Counted from the first letter of the stretch, positions 27,381 to 37,464 are shown. The stretch is 64,000 bases of DNA from Candidatus Poseidoniales archaeon (GCA_012960975.1 DUAE01000032.1:49178-113177); one strand, 5' to 3'. Program-made: numbers and translations. The notes: generated by a model not told the origin, from the letters alone.

Positions 27381-28310
27381 ATGGCGGACCTCATCACGAT
27401 GGATGATCTCACAAATGAAGAGATTGTTGAATTATTAGACATTGCACAAAGACTGCTCCCCGTTGCAAAGGGTGATGTTTACGCTCCGCTGCTTCAAGGC
27501 AAGGTTCTCGGCAATCTGTTTTTTGAAAATTCGACCCGCACTAGAATGTCGTTTGAGACTGCAATGAAGCGTCTTGGCGGCGAGGTGTTGAATCTCAGTT
27601 CAATTGGCTCGAGTGTTGCAAAGGGCGAGACGCTTTACGACACTATGCAAATGGTGAATGGCTATACCGACATCGCTGTAATTCGTCATCCACGACAAGG
27701 TGCGGCTCAATACAGCGCCGACGCCGTTGAAATACCAATTTTGAATGCAGGCGACGGCGCTGGAAATCACCCGACTCAAACCATGCTCGATCTGTTCACG
27801 ATTAGAGAGGCTCACGGAACTTTAGAAGGACTGAACGTGATGCTAGTCGGAGATTTGAGATTTGGTCGAACCACTCACTCACTTTCTCACGCTTTGGTTC
27901 GATTTGGCGCAACATTGACACTCGTCTCGCCGAAATCATTGCAAATGCCAGCCGAAATCGTCTCGGATTTGCGCTCTAGCGGCAAAGATATCACCGAGAC
28001 TGAAGATATGTCAGCCGAGATAAACTCGGCTGATGTTATCTATATGACCCGAATTCAGAAAGAAAGATTCCCAGACGAAGACGAGTACGCGAAAGTCGCG
28101 GGAATTTACAAACTCACTGCGAGTGATTTAGGTGGGGCGAAGGGCAGCATGATCGTCATGCACCCATTACCGAGAGTGAACGAATTATGCGCATCTGTCG
28201 ATTCGACAAAACACGCTAGATATTTTGAGCAAGCTTTCAACGGTGTGCCGACAAGAATGGCATTATTATGTCGAAGTCTCGGAATAAAAGTTCCAAAGAA
28301 GGTGACATAA
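27381..28310 (+). CDS. pyrB: Aspartate carbamoyltransferase catalytic chain
   Basis: A 309-residue enzyme that joins carbamoyl phosphate and aspartate in pyrimidine synthesis. Carbamoyl-phosphate contacts are in FFENSTRTRMSFE. The GSSVAKGET loop, the HPRQGA segment, HPTQTMLDLFTI and the C-terminal HPLPR complete the active site. The length is normal. It is the first gene of a three-gene unit. Its TAA overlaps the ATG of pyrI by one base, so the catalytic and regulatory chains are translated together. Confidence 0.97.
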   Translation: MADLITMDDLTNEEIVELLDIAQRLLPVAKGDVYAPLLQGKVLGNLFFENSTRTRMSFETAMKRLGGEVLNLSSIGSSVAKGETLYDTMQMVNGYTDIAVIRHPRQGAAQYSADAVEIPILNAGDGAGNHPTQTMLDLFTIREAHGTLEGLNVMLVGDLRFGRTTHSLSHALVRFGATLTLVSPKSLQMPAEIVSDLRSSGKDITETEDMSAEINSADVIYMTRIQKERFPDEDEYAKVAGIYKLTASDLGGAKGSMIVMHPLPRVNELCASVDSTKHARYFEQAFNGVPTRMALLCRSLGIKVPKKVT

Positions 28311-28777
28311 TGGCTGAAATGCGAAGAGTTACTGCAATTTGCAACGGAACTGCAATCGATCACATCCCTTCTGGACATGCTCTGCAATTGTTGAAGATGC
28401 TAAGATTAGATGTTGGACGTTCTAACCCAATCTCGTTGGTGATGAATGTACCGAGTGGCAAGATGGGACGAAAAGATGTTTTGAAAATCGAGGATCGTGA
28501 GTTGAATCAAGAAGAACTCGACCGACTCGCATTGATTGCACCGAAAGCGTCGGTCGCAATTATTCGAAATTATGCGGTAGCAGAAAAACGCCGCATCGAT
28601 TTAGGTGAAGAATTAGTAAATATCGCTCGTTGTTCATTCTCAAATTGCATTACTCAAAACCCCAATGAACCACTGCCGCACAAATTGCGAGTGATTTCTG
28701 CAGATCCTCTTGAAATCCGCTGTGCCTATTGTGAGCGCGGGCAGGATATCGACGAAATCGCCGACTATATCCTCTGA
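28310..28777 (+). CDS. pyrI: Aspartate carbamoyltransferase regulatory chain
   Basis: 155 residues. The N-terminal nucleotide-binding domain (CNGTAIDHIPSGHALQLLK) senses CTP and ATP. The C-terminal zinc domain has the expected Cys pairs, CSFSNC and CAYC, that hold it against PyrB. I chose the ATG overlapping the pyrB stop: it has GAAGGTGA just upstream and matches the family N-terminus, unlike a start 14 codons earlier inside pyrB. It forms the allosteric dodecamer with PyrB. Confidence 0.96.
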   Translation: MAEMRRVTAICNGTAIDHIPSGHALQLLKMLRLDVGRSNPISLVMNVPSGKMGRKDVLKIEDRELNQEELDRLALIAPKASVAIIRNYAVAEKRRIDLGEELVNIARCSFSNCITQNPNEPLPHKLRVISADPLEIRCAYCERGQDIDEIADYIL

Positions 28778-28790
28778 GGAAGTTGGACTA

Positions 28791-29189
28791 ATGGTCAGAA
28801 TTGACGTTTCCTACGACGGTAATCTCCGCTGCACTGCGACTCACGAACCTTCAGGCCACACTCTGATTACCGACGCTCCCCTCGACAATCATGGCAAAGG
28901 TGAATCGTTTTCACCAACCGATTTGTTAGCGACTTCGATGTTGACATGCATCATCACAATCATCGCGATTCGTGCCGAATCGCGAAATATCGATGCAACA
29001 GGATTGGGTGGTAACGTCGAGAAAATAATGGGAGAAAATCCTCGACGAATCGGCAAACTCGAAATCAATATTCTACTTCCAGATGGAATTTCTATCGAGG
29101 ATAAAGCTTGGCTGATTGAGCAGGGCTGCTGCTGTCCAGTTTGCCTTTCAATTCATGAACAGGTGGAAGTTGAAGTCAATTTCATCTGA
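28791..29189 (+). CDS. OsmC/Ohr-family protein
   Basis: 132 residues. The fold signature is DNHGKGESFSPTDLLATS followed by a Cys (Cys53). The C-terminal half has the second Cys in CCCPVCLSIH, unusually with four Cys within six residues. OsmC/Ohr proteins reduce organic or fatty-acid peroxides with a two-Cys site. Unlike typical members, a CCC run surrounds the resolving Cys, which might add metal binding or alternative disulfides. It starts 13 bases after pyrI and probably shares its transcript. The link to pyrimidine synthesis is unclear. Confidence 0.85.
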   Translation: MVRIDVSYDGNLRCTATHEPSGHTLITDAPLDNHGKGESFSPTDLLATSMLTCIITIIAIRAESRNIDATGLGGNVEKIMGENPRRIGKLEINILLPDGISIEDKAWLIEQGCCCPVCLSIHEQVEVEVNFI

Positions 29190-29220
29190 ATTCTAAATCC
29201 CAGTTTTAAATTTTCAAATT

Positions 29221-30231
29221 TCAAGCTGATTCGATAAGCCAATCCTTCATGGTACAGGCTTGGCAAACCTTTCGACTGGTTATTTCACCACACCTTTCAC
29301 AATTCAAAATTTCAGAGGAATTATTCGGGTGTACGGCACGGTGTAGGACTCTAATTTGATCAAGAGAATGCAATAATCCGTGACGTGCACCAGGAGTAAT
29401 CGACTCAAGGTTAGCCACGATACCACGGCTCAACTGACGCATCGCGCCAGCGGCGTGCGGACAGTCGCCGTGATGAATAGGCAAGCCAGCACAAACCGCA
29501 TGTGCATGAATTTCTTGCTCAGGAATCCAGCGTAATGGCACGATTCGAGGTGCTAAACCATCTATTGGTATGGCTGTGTGAGGAGCGAGTCGAACCGAAC
29601 GTTCGATATCGCCTTTCTGTAAATTCATCAAAATTGATTGAGCCATATCATCGAGATTATGCCCGAGTGCCATCACATCTGCATTAACTTTTGCAGCCAG
29701 TGCATTGATTCCTTGACGACGGAAAACCCCACAATACGAACATGGCATCATACCTTTTGCCTCATCCTGATTTTTTGCCATAATCGGCATACGACGAACT
29801 ACTTCGTCCATTCTTTCGTAGCCCATTTCTTCGTATGATAATGTTTCGAATTGCACGCCTAAATCATTTGCAAGTTGGCGTGCGAGCTCGAGTGAGGGGG
29901 ATCTGTATCCATCAATTCCCTCATCGATACATCCTGCGATTATTTCGACATCACGGCGTTTGCCGATGATGTCGACAAGCATCGATAAAAGAACGGCTGA
30001 ATCTTTACCCCCCGAAATAGCAGCAAAAATTCGGTAAGACGAACCATCCTGATGACGTGCGTCTTTGGGAAGTTCTAGTTGAGCACGGAGTTCTTTTGCG
30101 ACCCTTCGACGTATAGAAGAGAACAAATGTTTGCCACAAAGGTGCTGACCACTGTATTCTTGAAACAGCACCGAAGGTTTGGGACAACGAGAACAAGTCT
30201 CGATTACAAGCCCCCCATTCGCCGCTACCAT
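29221..30231 (-). CDS. TtcA/TtuA/Ncs6-family tRNA sulfurtransferase
   Basis: About 336 residues. An N-terminal zinc site (CSRCPKPSV and CGKH) is followed by the ATP-binding PP-loop ISGGKDSAVLL. Then come the catalytic CSYCGVFRR, the LGHNLDDMAQSILMNL helix, and a C-terminal zinc ribbon (CERCGE with CQAC). This arrangement is that of archaeal and eukaryotic enzymes that 2-thiolate tRNA uridine (position 34 for Ncs6, 54 for TtuA). CxxC near residue 160 suggests an iron-sulfur form. I chose the ATG at 30231: a TATA-like CGATATAC lies about 38 bases upstream, and the longer frame would need a TTG start. Confidence 0.85.
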   Translation of the reverse strand: MVAANGGLVIETCSRCPKPSVLFQEYSGQHLCGKHLFSSIRRRVAKELRAQLELPKDARHQDGSSYRIFAAISGGKDSAVLLSMLVDIIGKRRDVEIIAGCIDEGIDGYRSPSLELARQLANDLGVQFETLSYEEMGYERMDEVVRRMPIMAKNQDEAKGMMPCSYCGVFRRQGINALAAKVNADVMALGHNLDDMAQSILMNLQKGDIERSVRLAPHTAIPIDGLAPRIVPLRWIPEQEIHAHAVCAGLPIHHGDCPHAAGAMRQLSRGIVANLESITPGARHGLLHSLDQIRVLHRAVHPNNSSEILNCERCGEITSRKVCQACTMKDWLIESA

Positions 30232-30374
30232 GGGCTCGCGTCCAGCCCCATCTGCTTGAACCCAACTGGAAGTATATCGCTTCAAATTCTGCTTCAAAAA
30301 TATCTTTCGAATCTCTTTTTATTGAGGAACCCAACAAACGGTGCATTCATTGACTCAATCCCTCTGAGGATGCC

Positions 30375-30611
30375 ATGACCAAGACGAAGGCTCTACCAAT
30401 CGACCATTCGCCTGGAGTCAAAACATCAGGACCATGGCGCCATCGTGCCATTTTCGCTGCTGCACTCGTTGGTGCAATATACATTGAACCAACCATCACA
30501 TCACAATTTTCGCCAATGGGAAAATTAGCACTTCCAGCTTCGATTTGTGGATTAAGCATCACTGTACTAATCGTCATCGGCATTATTCACAAAATCGTCG
30601 AACGCCGATAG
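30375..30611 (+). CDS. Small two-span membrane protein
   Basis: 78 residues. A basic N-terminus with the polar SPGVKTSGPWRHR is followed by a hydrophobic helix (about 28-45) and a second one (about 52-72) ending in IVERR. GAGG lies 5 bases before the ATG. No family is recognised. It lies between the divergent thiolase and the convergent multi-spanning membrane gene. A frame of similar length on the opposite strand has no such features. Confidence 0.6.
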   Translation: MTKTKALPIDHSPGVKTSGPWRHRAIFAAALVGAIYIEPTITSQFSPMGKLALPASICGLSITVLIVIGIIHKIVERR

Positions 30612-30630
30612 AACCCAATTGAGACAACAC

Positions 30631-31839
30631 TCAAACATCTCTTGAAACCAATTTACGGATATTTGTCTCAATGAATCCAGTAAATCTCTGCCAAGGAATA
30701 ACGAATCGTCCACCAGCGATTACCACCATGAATAGACCTGCGGAAATCACCTTTCCATAAGTCAATTGCAATTCGAGGGATTCTCGGACCTGACCTGACC
30801 ATTGTGAACCCTCAAGAGCACCGACAAATCCAATCAAGAAATCATCGAATTCGAGAGCCATTGCGGTCGTTAAACCAACTAGAGACATAATTCCGATAAG
30901 ATGCCATAGATGACCATTCAGAACATTATTGAATTGGTTGACATATTCAGGATCTTTCTTCGAACCTTCGGGGAGTAATGAGGCATATTCCAGATTAGTA
31001 ATCACAGCAAGACCTGCCTCTAAGAAAACCAGAAGGAGCAAAGCAATAGATAGCAATTCGAAGGCTAATGGTGAAATTAATCCACCGAATAATGTAGCCT
31101 CACCAATTTGTGCAGGTAATGGATTTAGCCCAACATCGACAGCTTGTGTGATGCCTTCGAAGGTCAGCATCGCATGGATGCCGATTATCATCAAAAAGTA
31201 TCCAACAGCCCAAGTTAACATTCTCTTCGAAAGTCCCCAAATGCCTATTAGTCCAGCCAATATTGGAGCAAAAACAATTCCCAAGAACACCAACTCGAAG
31301 ATGAATTTCAGAGGTTGGAAAATCAATGCCACATGATCCATATTTGGATCATTATTACCAATTGGCAAATAAAATCCGCCATAGGTAACGATACCTATTA
31401 ACCAAGACAAAAGGAATGGAAGAGCTATCCAAGCGACGATTGCTATCGACAATACTCGCTTGATATTTTTCTGAATCTTCTCACTCCGACCCATGAGAAT
31501 TATGAAAGCGACAGTGATGACAAAACAGAGAATTAACGGTGCGATGAAGGCATCGAATCCAGTTTCATTAATGCCGCTCAAGAAATCTGGAAGCACCAAA
31601 TCGGAATTCCGCGACATCCATTGTAATCCACGTGTATGTTCGTAGGAAGGACACCAGTAATTTACACCTCCAGCACCAGCGATAAAAGTTTCAGAACATG
31701 AACCATACAGATCGCTCATACGACGCATTATAGTCAATAAAGAGCCTGTTGCGATAATTTGAAGAAACAATATTTGCCATCGTTTCCTCAATTTACTTAT
31801 GTGAAGAGTTTGCGAATCAGGGACTACTTCGATAACCAT
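30631..31839 (-). CDS. Multi-spanning membrane protein of the DUF58 operon
   Basis: 402 residues with about eight predicted membrane helices separated by short polar loops. The most extended loop, near residues 45-75, holds several Cys. No enzymatic motif is seen. AGGAGTTGA precedes the ATG, which begins 11 bases after the DUF58 stop. Together with the two genes upstream it forms a compact membrane operon. By analogy with similarly placed membrane genes beside DUF58/MoxR systems it may belong to an envelope-associated assembly; this is inference. Confidence 0.7.
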   Translation of the reverse strand: MVIEVVPDSQTLHISKLRKRWQILFLQIIATGSLLTIMRRMSDLYGSCSETFIAGAGGVNYWCPSYEHTRGLQWMSRNSDLVLPDFLSGINETGFDAFIAPLILCFVITVAFIILMGRSEKIQKNIKRVLSIAIVAWIALPFLLSWLIGIVTYGGFYLPIGNNDPNMDHVALIFQPLKFIFELVFLGIVFAPILAGLIGIWGLSKRMLTWAVGYFLMIIGIHAMLTFEGITQAVDVGLNPLPAQIGEATLFGGLISPLAFELLSIALLLLVFLEAGLAVITNLEYASLLPEGSKKDPEYVNQFNNVLNGHLWHLIGIMSLVGLTTAMALEFDDFLIGFVGALEGSQWSGQVRESLELQLTYGKVISAGLFMVVIAGGRFVIPWQRFTGFIETNIRKLVSRDV

Positions 31840-31850
31840 TCATTCAACTC

Positions 31851-33113
31851 CTAAACTGTCCTTACCTGCAATAATGCCTCTGAAAGCTCAATATTTGGAG
31901 TCCAGTCGATTACCTTCGCTCCGTATCCTGAGAGTGCTGTAAGACGATTCTGACGCTCGAGTTTCAGTACCTCATAGGCCATCCGTGGGATTCGGCTCAC
32001 CAAGCGCTCTAAATCAATGCTGCTCGGTGAAAGTACGATGACTTCGTGACCTTTTCCCGCTAAATTTCTAATCGCCGGTAGTGTCGTGCCATCACCTTCT
32101 AGACTGCTGATGATGAAAACGGGTGAGCCGCGCGAAATGCGCGGCGAGAGAGCGTTTGTTACTGCTTGCAGTGGCATACTGCCCTTCGATGAAACCGCTG
32201 CAAGTTGACTCAGAACTTTGTAATGCTGTTTATCGCCGGTTTCTGGTGGTAGGTAATCCATGCGCTTACCATAGGTGACTAGAGAAACCGAATCGCGGCG
32301 ATGAATGAAATAGTTTGCAAGCGAAGCCGCCGCAACCGTTCCCATTTCGAGAGGATTTTTCAGAACGGTTCCGATACGAGAAACATCGCGAGTATCAAGA
32401 ATGATGAAAACATCGGTAACCGCATCTCGAGTTTTTTCGTTGACCATCAACTCACCCGTACGAGCGAATGCTTTCCAGTTAATTGAACGGAATGAATCAC
32501 CAGGATGATACTCTCGCAATGCGTAGAATTCCATACCTTGTCCTGGAGTTTTCAATGTCGTCGCTCCAGTATACATTTTCGGAACATCAGAGCGAACAAG
32601 AGATTCTTCGATATCACGAACTTGAGGGAAAACTGTGATATCGGATCGATCCTGAATTTTTGTTTCATTAACGAAAAGATTGAACGCATTCCGATATCGG
32701 ATTGATATCGGTCCAATCGTGTAATGACCGCGAAGAGGACAACGGATAGTATAGTGAATTTTCGCTGTTTGACCAGGACCGAGATTCATGCGCATTCGAT
32801 TCACACCTTTTCGCATCTTCATTTCATGAGGGACGTTATCGAATACCTCCAATTGTTGAGTCCGGCGATAGGAATTGTTACGAACAGTAAGAATGACATT
32901 GATATCATCACCCTTGTAGACATTTACAGCAGAAATTTCTCGAGAAACATCGAGCTCAGAATGACCCTCAACCCAACCATTAATCGCTAAGAAAGACATG
33001 AAAGTTAGGCCAACAATCATCAGTTGAAAATTTGCAATCATCATACCAATTAGGATCAAACTGAACCCACTGGTCAACATTATTGCAGCCTTACGCGTCC
33101 ACAAAGGTATCAT
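31851..33113 (-). CDS. DUF58-domain protein
   Basis: 420 residues. Two N-terminal membrane helices (about 8-47) precede a beta-rich region. The DUF58 core then carries the signature G-x-E-F-x-x-L-R-E-Y-x-P-G-D, followed by RSINWKAFARTGELMV. A von Willebrand A-like segment follows (VFIILDTRD, a metal-site D-x-D/T pattern, and SLVTYG). Such proteins usually accompany a MoxR AAA ATPase and are thought to help mature or assemble envelope complexes. Here no MoxR gene is adjacent. The start overlaps the preceding gene by 23 bases. Confidence 0.88.
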   Translation of the reverse strand: MIPLWTRKAAIMLTSGFSLILIGMMIANFQLMIVGLTFMSFLAINGWVEGHSELDVSREISAVNVYKGDDINVILTVRNNSYRRTQQLEVFDNVPHEMKMRKGVNRMRMNLGPGQTAKIHYTIRCPLRGHYTIGPISIRYRNAFNLFVNETKIQDRSDITVFPQVRDIEESLVRSDVPKMYTGATTLKTPGQGMEFYALREYHPGDSFRSINWKAFARTGELMVNEKTRDAVTDVFIILDTRDVSRIGTVLKNPLEMGTVAAASLANYFIHRRDSVSLVTYGKRMDYLPPETGDKQHYKVLSQLAAVSSKGSMPLQAVTNALSPRISRGSPVFIISSLEGDGTTLPAIRNLAGKGHEVIVLSPSSIDLERLVSRIPRMAYEVLKLERQNRLTALSGYGAKVIDWTPNIELSEALLQVRTV

Positions 33114-34758
33114 CCTCCTCTATACTCGTTCTGCCCCATTCCTTGATTCGCTTAACGAGACCGACCAATTCATCTGGCTTGTATCGACGATCCTCGAAAA
33201 TGAAACGCACGAGGATCGGGTCCTCGACCATACTCTGTAACTCAGCAGCAGGTAGTGCGTCGAATTCTTCACGTGAGAGGGTGTTCAAATTCCTTACACG
33301 CGTGAGTAAAATTTGTCGAATTTTTTCGGGACGCTGGTAGTATTCGTAACGTCTGGCGTCACCGAAACCATAGTAGATAATTCTGAATACATGACGCCAA
33401 TTTTCAGGATCTTCCTTGCGTATTAGAACTGCTTCAAGAGCGATGAAGAGCCCAAGGAAAAGAATCAGCATTGCCATCCAATCATTGGTGAAATATATCA
33501 AAAGATAGTACATTAGATTGTAAGTATCACCGAATAAAGTAGGTTGCTGATGACGAGATTCATCGAAAATTACCATCGAATTCTCACTACCATGAGTGCT
33601 TGAATTTCCAATCAGCAAAGCCTCAGCAATAATGTCAAGAGCCCATTTTCGATTATCATTTTTGGCAACATCAATAAGGGTACCATCATAGAAATTCTCG
33701 TCATAAAGCGAGTTGATTAAAACAGAACCATCGGCGACAAAGTGAACGCGACCCGAATTTGAGTCGTAGCAAAGTCGGTCAGCACAATAACGAACATAAA
33801 CTGCAAACGGACCTTGTTCATCGCCGGCGATACCGAGGCTTTCTGCACCGACGGTTAATTCGCCATTATCATCGACATCAAGATATGAATCAAGAGTTGA
33901 TTTTCCGATTGCATAGCGATTCTCAACCGGGTTGTAGGATGAAGCTTTTTCGAAGGCAGAAGGGCCGTTGGTCAACAGGTCATAGCCTTCAGAGAAATCC
34001 CATTCGGTCGCAGAAATCCAACGGTGAGCACAAAGACCTGCTTGTTCCTCTGTAATGCCAGCTGGTTTGTTATTCGGGTCGTATGGATCGGTGTCTAGAA
34101 GATCAATAACCCCATCTAAATCAACATCCTTCAGACATGGATTAATGTTTGCAAGAGAACCGGAATTAGTTGTGAAATTGAATGCAGATGTCGTGTTAAC
34201 CCAAATGAAATTGTAATCTAATTCGGCAGCATATGCTTCACCGTCGTAAAGTCGATGGCCTGAATATTCCAAACCAAATTCTTTCGCCAGAGTTGCAGAA
34301 TAACCGAAATCATCCATTAGTAATACCGTTCCACCAGCATCGACAAATTCCTTTATTGCAACGATTTCAGAAGTTGTATACCCCGATCCTTCAGAAAGTT
34401 CAACAACATTCTTATCACCTGTGAATCGAGGTAATGAAATCGTATCTTTTTCGACACCGGAAACAATGAAAATAGCTTCATCAGGATGGTCCAATTCGCT
34501 CAGCAATAAAGGGCTCGAAACCAACGCTGTCGTATCGATACCTATCGCGTTGATGTCTTTGCGGAATTCACCGAGGTCATTCCAATCATCACCGTAAGCG
34601 GATTGATGCGTATCACCTTCAATCAAGTAAGTCATCGCAACGGTTGAGACTAGAATTAACAGTAATGCCCAGAAGGCAGCGACGAGCATATTCCGCCTTG
34701 CCTTCGGCGTCGAAAAACGTCGGGCATAATCTCGAAAATCTATCATGCTGAACGCCAC
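33091..34758 (-). CDS. DUF4350-like membrane protein
   Basis: 555 residues. An N-terminal membrane helix (about 24-46) is followed by an extracytoplasmic domain beginning like DUF4350: 'G.DTTALVSSPLLLSEL', 'IFIVSGVEKD' and 'GGTVLLMDDFG'. This is a Rossmann/GATase1-like fold found next to DUF58. A calcium-like DVDLDGVIDLLDTDPYDP insertion sits in the middle. A second helix (MAMLILFLGLFIALEAVLI) near residue 440 leads to a cytoplasmic tail of about 100 residues. The gene order DUF4350-DUF58-membrane protein fits known operons, apart from the missing MoxR. Confidence 0.75.
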   Translation of the reverse strand: MAFSMIDFRDYARRFSTPKARRNMLVAAFWALLLILVSTVAMTYLIEGDTHQSAYGDDWNDLGEFRKDINAIGIDTTALVSSPLLLSELDHPDEAIFIVSGVEKDTISLPRFTGDKNVVELSEGSGYTTSEIVAIKEFVDAGGTVLLMDDFGYSATLAKEFGLEYSGHRLYDGEAYAAELDYNFIWVNTTSAFNFTTNSGSLANINPCLKDVDLDGVIDLLDTDPYDPNNKPAGITEEQAGLCAHRWISATEWDFSEGYDLLTNGPSAFEKASSYNPVENRYAIGKSTLDSYLDVDDNGELTVGAESLGIAGDEQGPFAVYVRYCADRLCYDSNSGRVHFVADGSVLINSLYDENFYDGTLIDVAKNDNRKWALDIIAEALLIGNSSTHGSENSMVIFDESRHQQPTLFGDTYNLMYYLLIYFTNDWMAMLILFLGLFIALEAVLIRKEDPENWRHVFRIIYYGFGDARRYEYYQRPEKIRQILLTRVRNLNTLSREEFDALPAAELQSMVEDPILVRFIFEDRRYKPDELVGLVKRIKEWGRTSIEEDDTFVDA

Positions 34759-34836
34759 CTCACCAAAGGAACGTCAAACGAGCCTCAACTTTGACTTATG
34801 ACCGTTGTGAGCCGATGAGAGGATGGTGCATCACGC

Positions 34837-35079
34837 TTATCGAGCGAGTTTGATTTTGATACCAACACTCATAACCTCTTCCACAGGGACTGTTAGAAGC
34901 CCTTCTACCGTTGGCCATGGCAGTAATCCTGCATCGATATCTCCTTCTATTCGGACAAGCAATGCCAAAATATTTCCACTATCGAGATCGATACGGAAAT
35001 CTGCGACAAAACCGAGCGTATCCCCGGCAACATCTTCGACTTTTCGATTCAATATCTCAAGTCCAAACGTAGTTGGCAT
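34837..35079 (-). CDS. Single-domain PRC-barrel protein
   Basis: 80 residues, entirely a PRC-barrel: 'GLEILNRKVEDVAGDTLGFVADFRID' then 'LALLVRIEG' and 'VPVEEVMSVGIKIKL' strands, ending LAR. PRC-barrels occur in RimM, photosynthetic reaction-centre H subunits and small archaeal proteins, some of which act in cell division with SepF and FtsZ. It starts 9 bases after the CDC48 stop, so the two are almost certainly cotranscribed. Which of these roles applies cannot be told from sequence. Confidence 0.85.
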   Translation of the reverse strand: MPTTFGLEILNRKVEDVAGDTLGFVADFRIDLDSGNILALLVRIEGDIDAGLLPWPTVEGLLTVPVEEVMSVGIKIKLAR

Positions 35080-35088
35080 TTCTTTCCC

Positions 35089-37323
35089 TCAAACAGATTC
35101 TATTCCAGATAACGTATCCGATGACCGACGAACTGATTCAAGACCACTCGTCAACATAGATTCCATGCGATTGTAGTATGCCATCATATCTTCGGTCACA
35201 GTTGGACGTACACGGCCAATTGCTTCTTCAAAATTCTTTCTCGAAACTGATTTTTTACCAGCCCGCATTGCGATAAGCGCAGATTCTCTGCAAACAGCCT
35301 CAATATCTGCACCGGTATAATTCGTTAATTGTTTTGAGAAATCTTCAACCTTAAATTTTCCAAGTGGCATATCGTTAGTGTGAATTTTTAGAATCGCTTT
35401 AATCGAATCATTATCCGGTGGTGGAATGTGTAAAACTCGCTCAAAACGACCACTTCGAAGTAGAGCGGGATCAATCATCTCAGGACGATTGGTTGCGGCA
35501 ACGACAATAACTCCTTCCATCGACTCGACACCATCCATACTACTGAGTAATTGATTGACTACTCGATTCATCACATCAGAGCCATCCCCAGAATTGCTTC
35601 TTCGAATACTTGCGATGCTTTCAAACTCGTCAAGGAAAATAATCGAGGGAGCAGATTGCTTGGCTTTCTTGAAAACCTCTCGGATTGCTTTCTCGGATTG
35701 ACCCACCCATTTGGAAATCAATTCCGGGCCTTTAATAGTGATGAAATTAGCTTTCGCTTCGGACGCAATCGCCTTTGCGAGCAAAGTTTTACCAGTCCCT
35801 GGTGCACCGAAAAGAACGATCCCTCGGGGTGGATTAATACCGAAATGCTCAAACATCTCAGGCTTTGTTAACGGCCATTCGATACTCTCCTTCAAACGTT
35901 CTTTGACCTCATTCAATCCACCTACATCTTCCCATGAAACCTCTGGTATCTCGAGATAAATTTCGCGTAGTGCGCTCGGCTCGATTTCCTTCATTGCTTC
36001 ACGGAAATCTGCCATTTTTACTTCCATCTTTTCCAAAACTTCCGGCGAAATTTCTTCCTTTTCCAAGTCTATTTCTGGAAGGTATCGACGCAGTGCTTTC
36101 ATTGCTGATTCACGCACTAGCGCCGAAATATCAGCGCCGACGAATCCATGAGAATTGTCCAGAATCCAATCGATATCGAAGTCATCGCTAATCGGCATGC
36201 CACGTGTGTGAATATTGATAATTTCAGCGCGGCCATTTTTATCAGGAACTCCAATCTCTAGTTCTCTGTCGAATCGACCTGGGCGGCGAAGAGCTTGATC
36301 GATTGCATCGGGGCGATTTGTCGCGCCAATGACGACGACATTGTCCCGTCCTTGCATTCCATCGAGAAGAGTCAGGAGTTGAGCGACGACACGTCGCTCG
36401 ACTTCGCCACTGACATCCTCACGCTTTGGCGCAATCGAATCCAATTCATCGATGAAAATAATGGCTGGCTCATTCGCGGCAGCCTCTTCGAAAATCTCTC
36501 GAAGTTGCTTTTCACTTTCACCATAATACTTCGAGATGATTTCAGGGCCATTTATCGAAGTGAAATTGGCCTTCGTTTCATTGGCAACCGCCTTTGCAAT
36601 GAGAGTTTTACCTGTCCCTGGAGGTCCGTGTAAGAGAACTCCGCGAGGTGGGTCGATTCCAAGGCGGCGAAATAAGATTGGATGCTTCAATGGTAATTCA
36701 ATCATTTCGCGAACTTTCTGCAATTGATTTCTAATTCCGCCAATATCCTCGTAAGAAATAGAAGAAATTGATAGTTTTCCTACATCTTCTTCTTCATTGA
36801 TTGGATCTTCCTTGATGATTATCTCAGTATCGGGAAGAACCTGAACAATACCTTTAGGATTAGTTTGAACGATTTGGAATGGTAGAGCCTCAGCGAACAG
36901 AGTCATTCCAGGAATAAATATCCGATCCCCAGCAACGACGGGTCTCTTGTTTAGTCCACGTCGAGCGAATCCTTCGATTCCGGGGCCGAAGCGAACCTTC
37001 TGCTGTTTCGCCATGACCGGGCTCAGAACCAACCTTGTGCACGGCTGAGTTTCGACCTTGCGGATAGCAACCCTGTCTCCGAGAGAAACTCCCGCATTTT
37101 TTCGAATAATTCCATCGACGCGAATCACTCCAAGATTCGCATCTTCGGGGCGGCATCGCCAAACGATTGCAGCGGTTTTCTGCTCACCGGTAATCTCAAT
37201 GATATCGCCTGGTTTCAAATTTAACTCATTATCAAACGGAACACGGGCACGCCCGTGGCCTACATCACTTGGGATAGCCTTTGCAACTCTAAGTTGAAGG
37301 TCTTCATCTGAATTGTCCGACAT
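35089..37323 (-). CDS. cdc48: CDC48/VAT-type AAA ATPase
   Basis: About 744 residues. An N-terminal double-psi-barrel/beta-clam substrate domain (about 1-185) is followed by two AAA modules. D1 has Walker [14 protein letters not shown] and Walker [14 protein letters not shown]2 has [13 protein letters not shown] and [11 protein letters not shown]. Arginine fingers lie in GRFDREL and GRFERVL. The hexamer pulls proteins apart, feeding the proteasome or dismantling complexes. The ATG at 37323 has GGGTGAT upstream and is preferred to the GTG just before. A TTTAACTA box lies about 44 bases away. The PRC-barrel gene follows directly. Confidence 0.96.
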   Translation of the reverse strand: MSDNSDEDLQLRVAKAIPSDVGHGRARVPFDNELNLKPGDIIEITGEQKTAAIVWRCRPEDANLGVIRVDGIIRKNAGVSLGDRVAIRKVETQPCTRLVLSPVMAKQQKVRFGPGIEGFARRGLNKRPVVAGDRIFIPGMTLFAEALPFQIVQTNPKGIVQVLPDTEIIIKEDPINEEEDVGKLSISSISYEDIGGIRNQLQKVREMIELPLKHPILFRRLGIDPPRGVLLHGPPGTGKTLIAKAVANETKANFTSINGPEIISKYYGESEKQLREIFEEAAANEPAIIFIDELDSIAPKREDVSGEVERRVVAQLLTLLDGMQGRDNVVVIGATNRPDAIDQALRRPGRFDRELEIGVPDKNGRAEIINIHTRGMPISDDFDIDWILDNSHGFVGADISALVRESAMKALRRYLPEIDLEKEEISPEVLEKMEVKMADFREAMKEIEPSALREIYLEIPEVSWEDVGGLNEVKERLKESIEWPLTKPEMFEHFGINPPRGIVLFGAPGTGKTLLAKAIASEAKANFITIKGPELISKWVGQSEKAIREVFKKAKQSAPSIIFLDEFESIASIRRSNSGDGSDVMNRVVNQLLSSMDGVESMEGVIVVAATNRPEMIDPALLRSGRFERVLHIPPPDNDSIKAILKIHTNDMPLGKFKVEDFSKQLTNYTGADIEAVCRESALIAMRAGKKSVSRKNFEEAIGRVRPTVTEDMMAYYNRMESMLTSGLESVRRSSDTLSGIESV

Positions 37324-37464
37324 CACATCACCCTGAACAGAGACTTCTCGTTATCGGGGGTAGTTAAACCCACTAATTGCCCAATGTCGAATTGCTGGAC
37401 ACGTTATCGGAAACAGGCAGTCGTTTCAGTAGGATTCATCAAAGGATTGCGAGTCGCGCGCATT

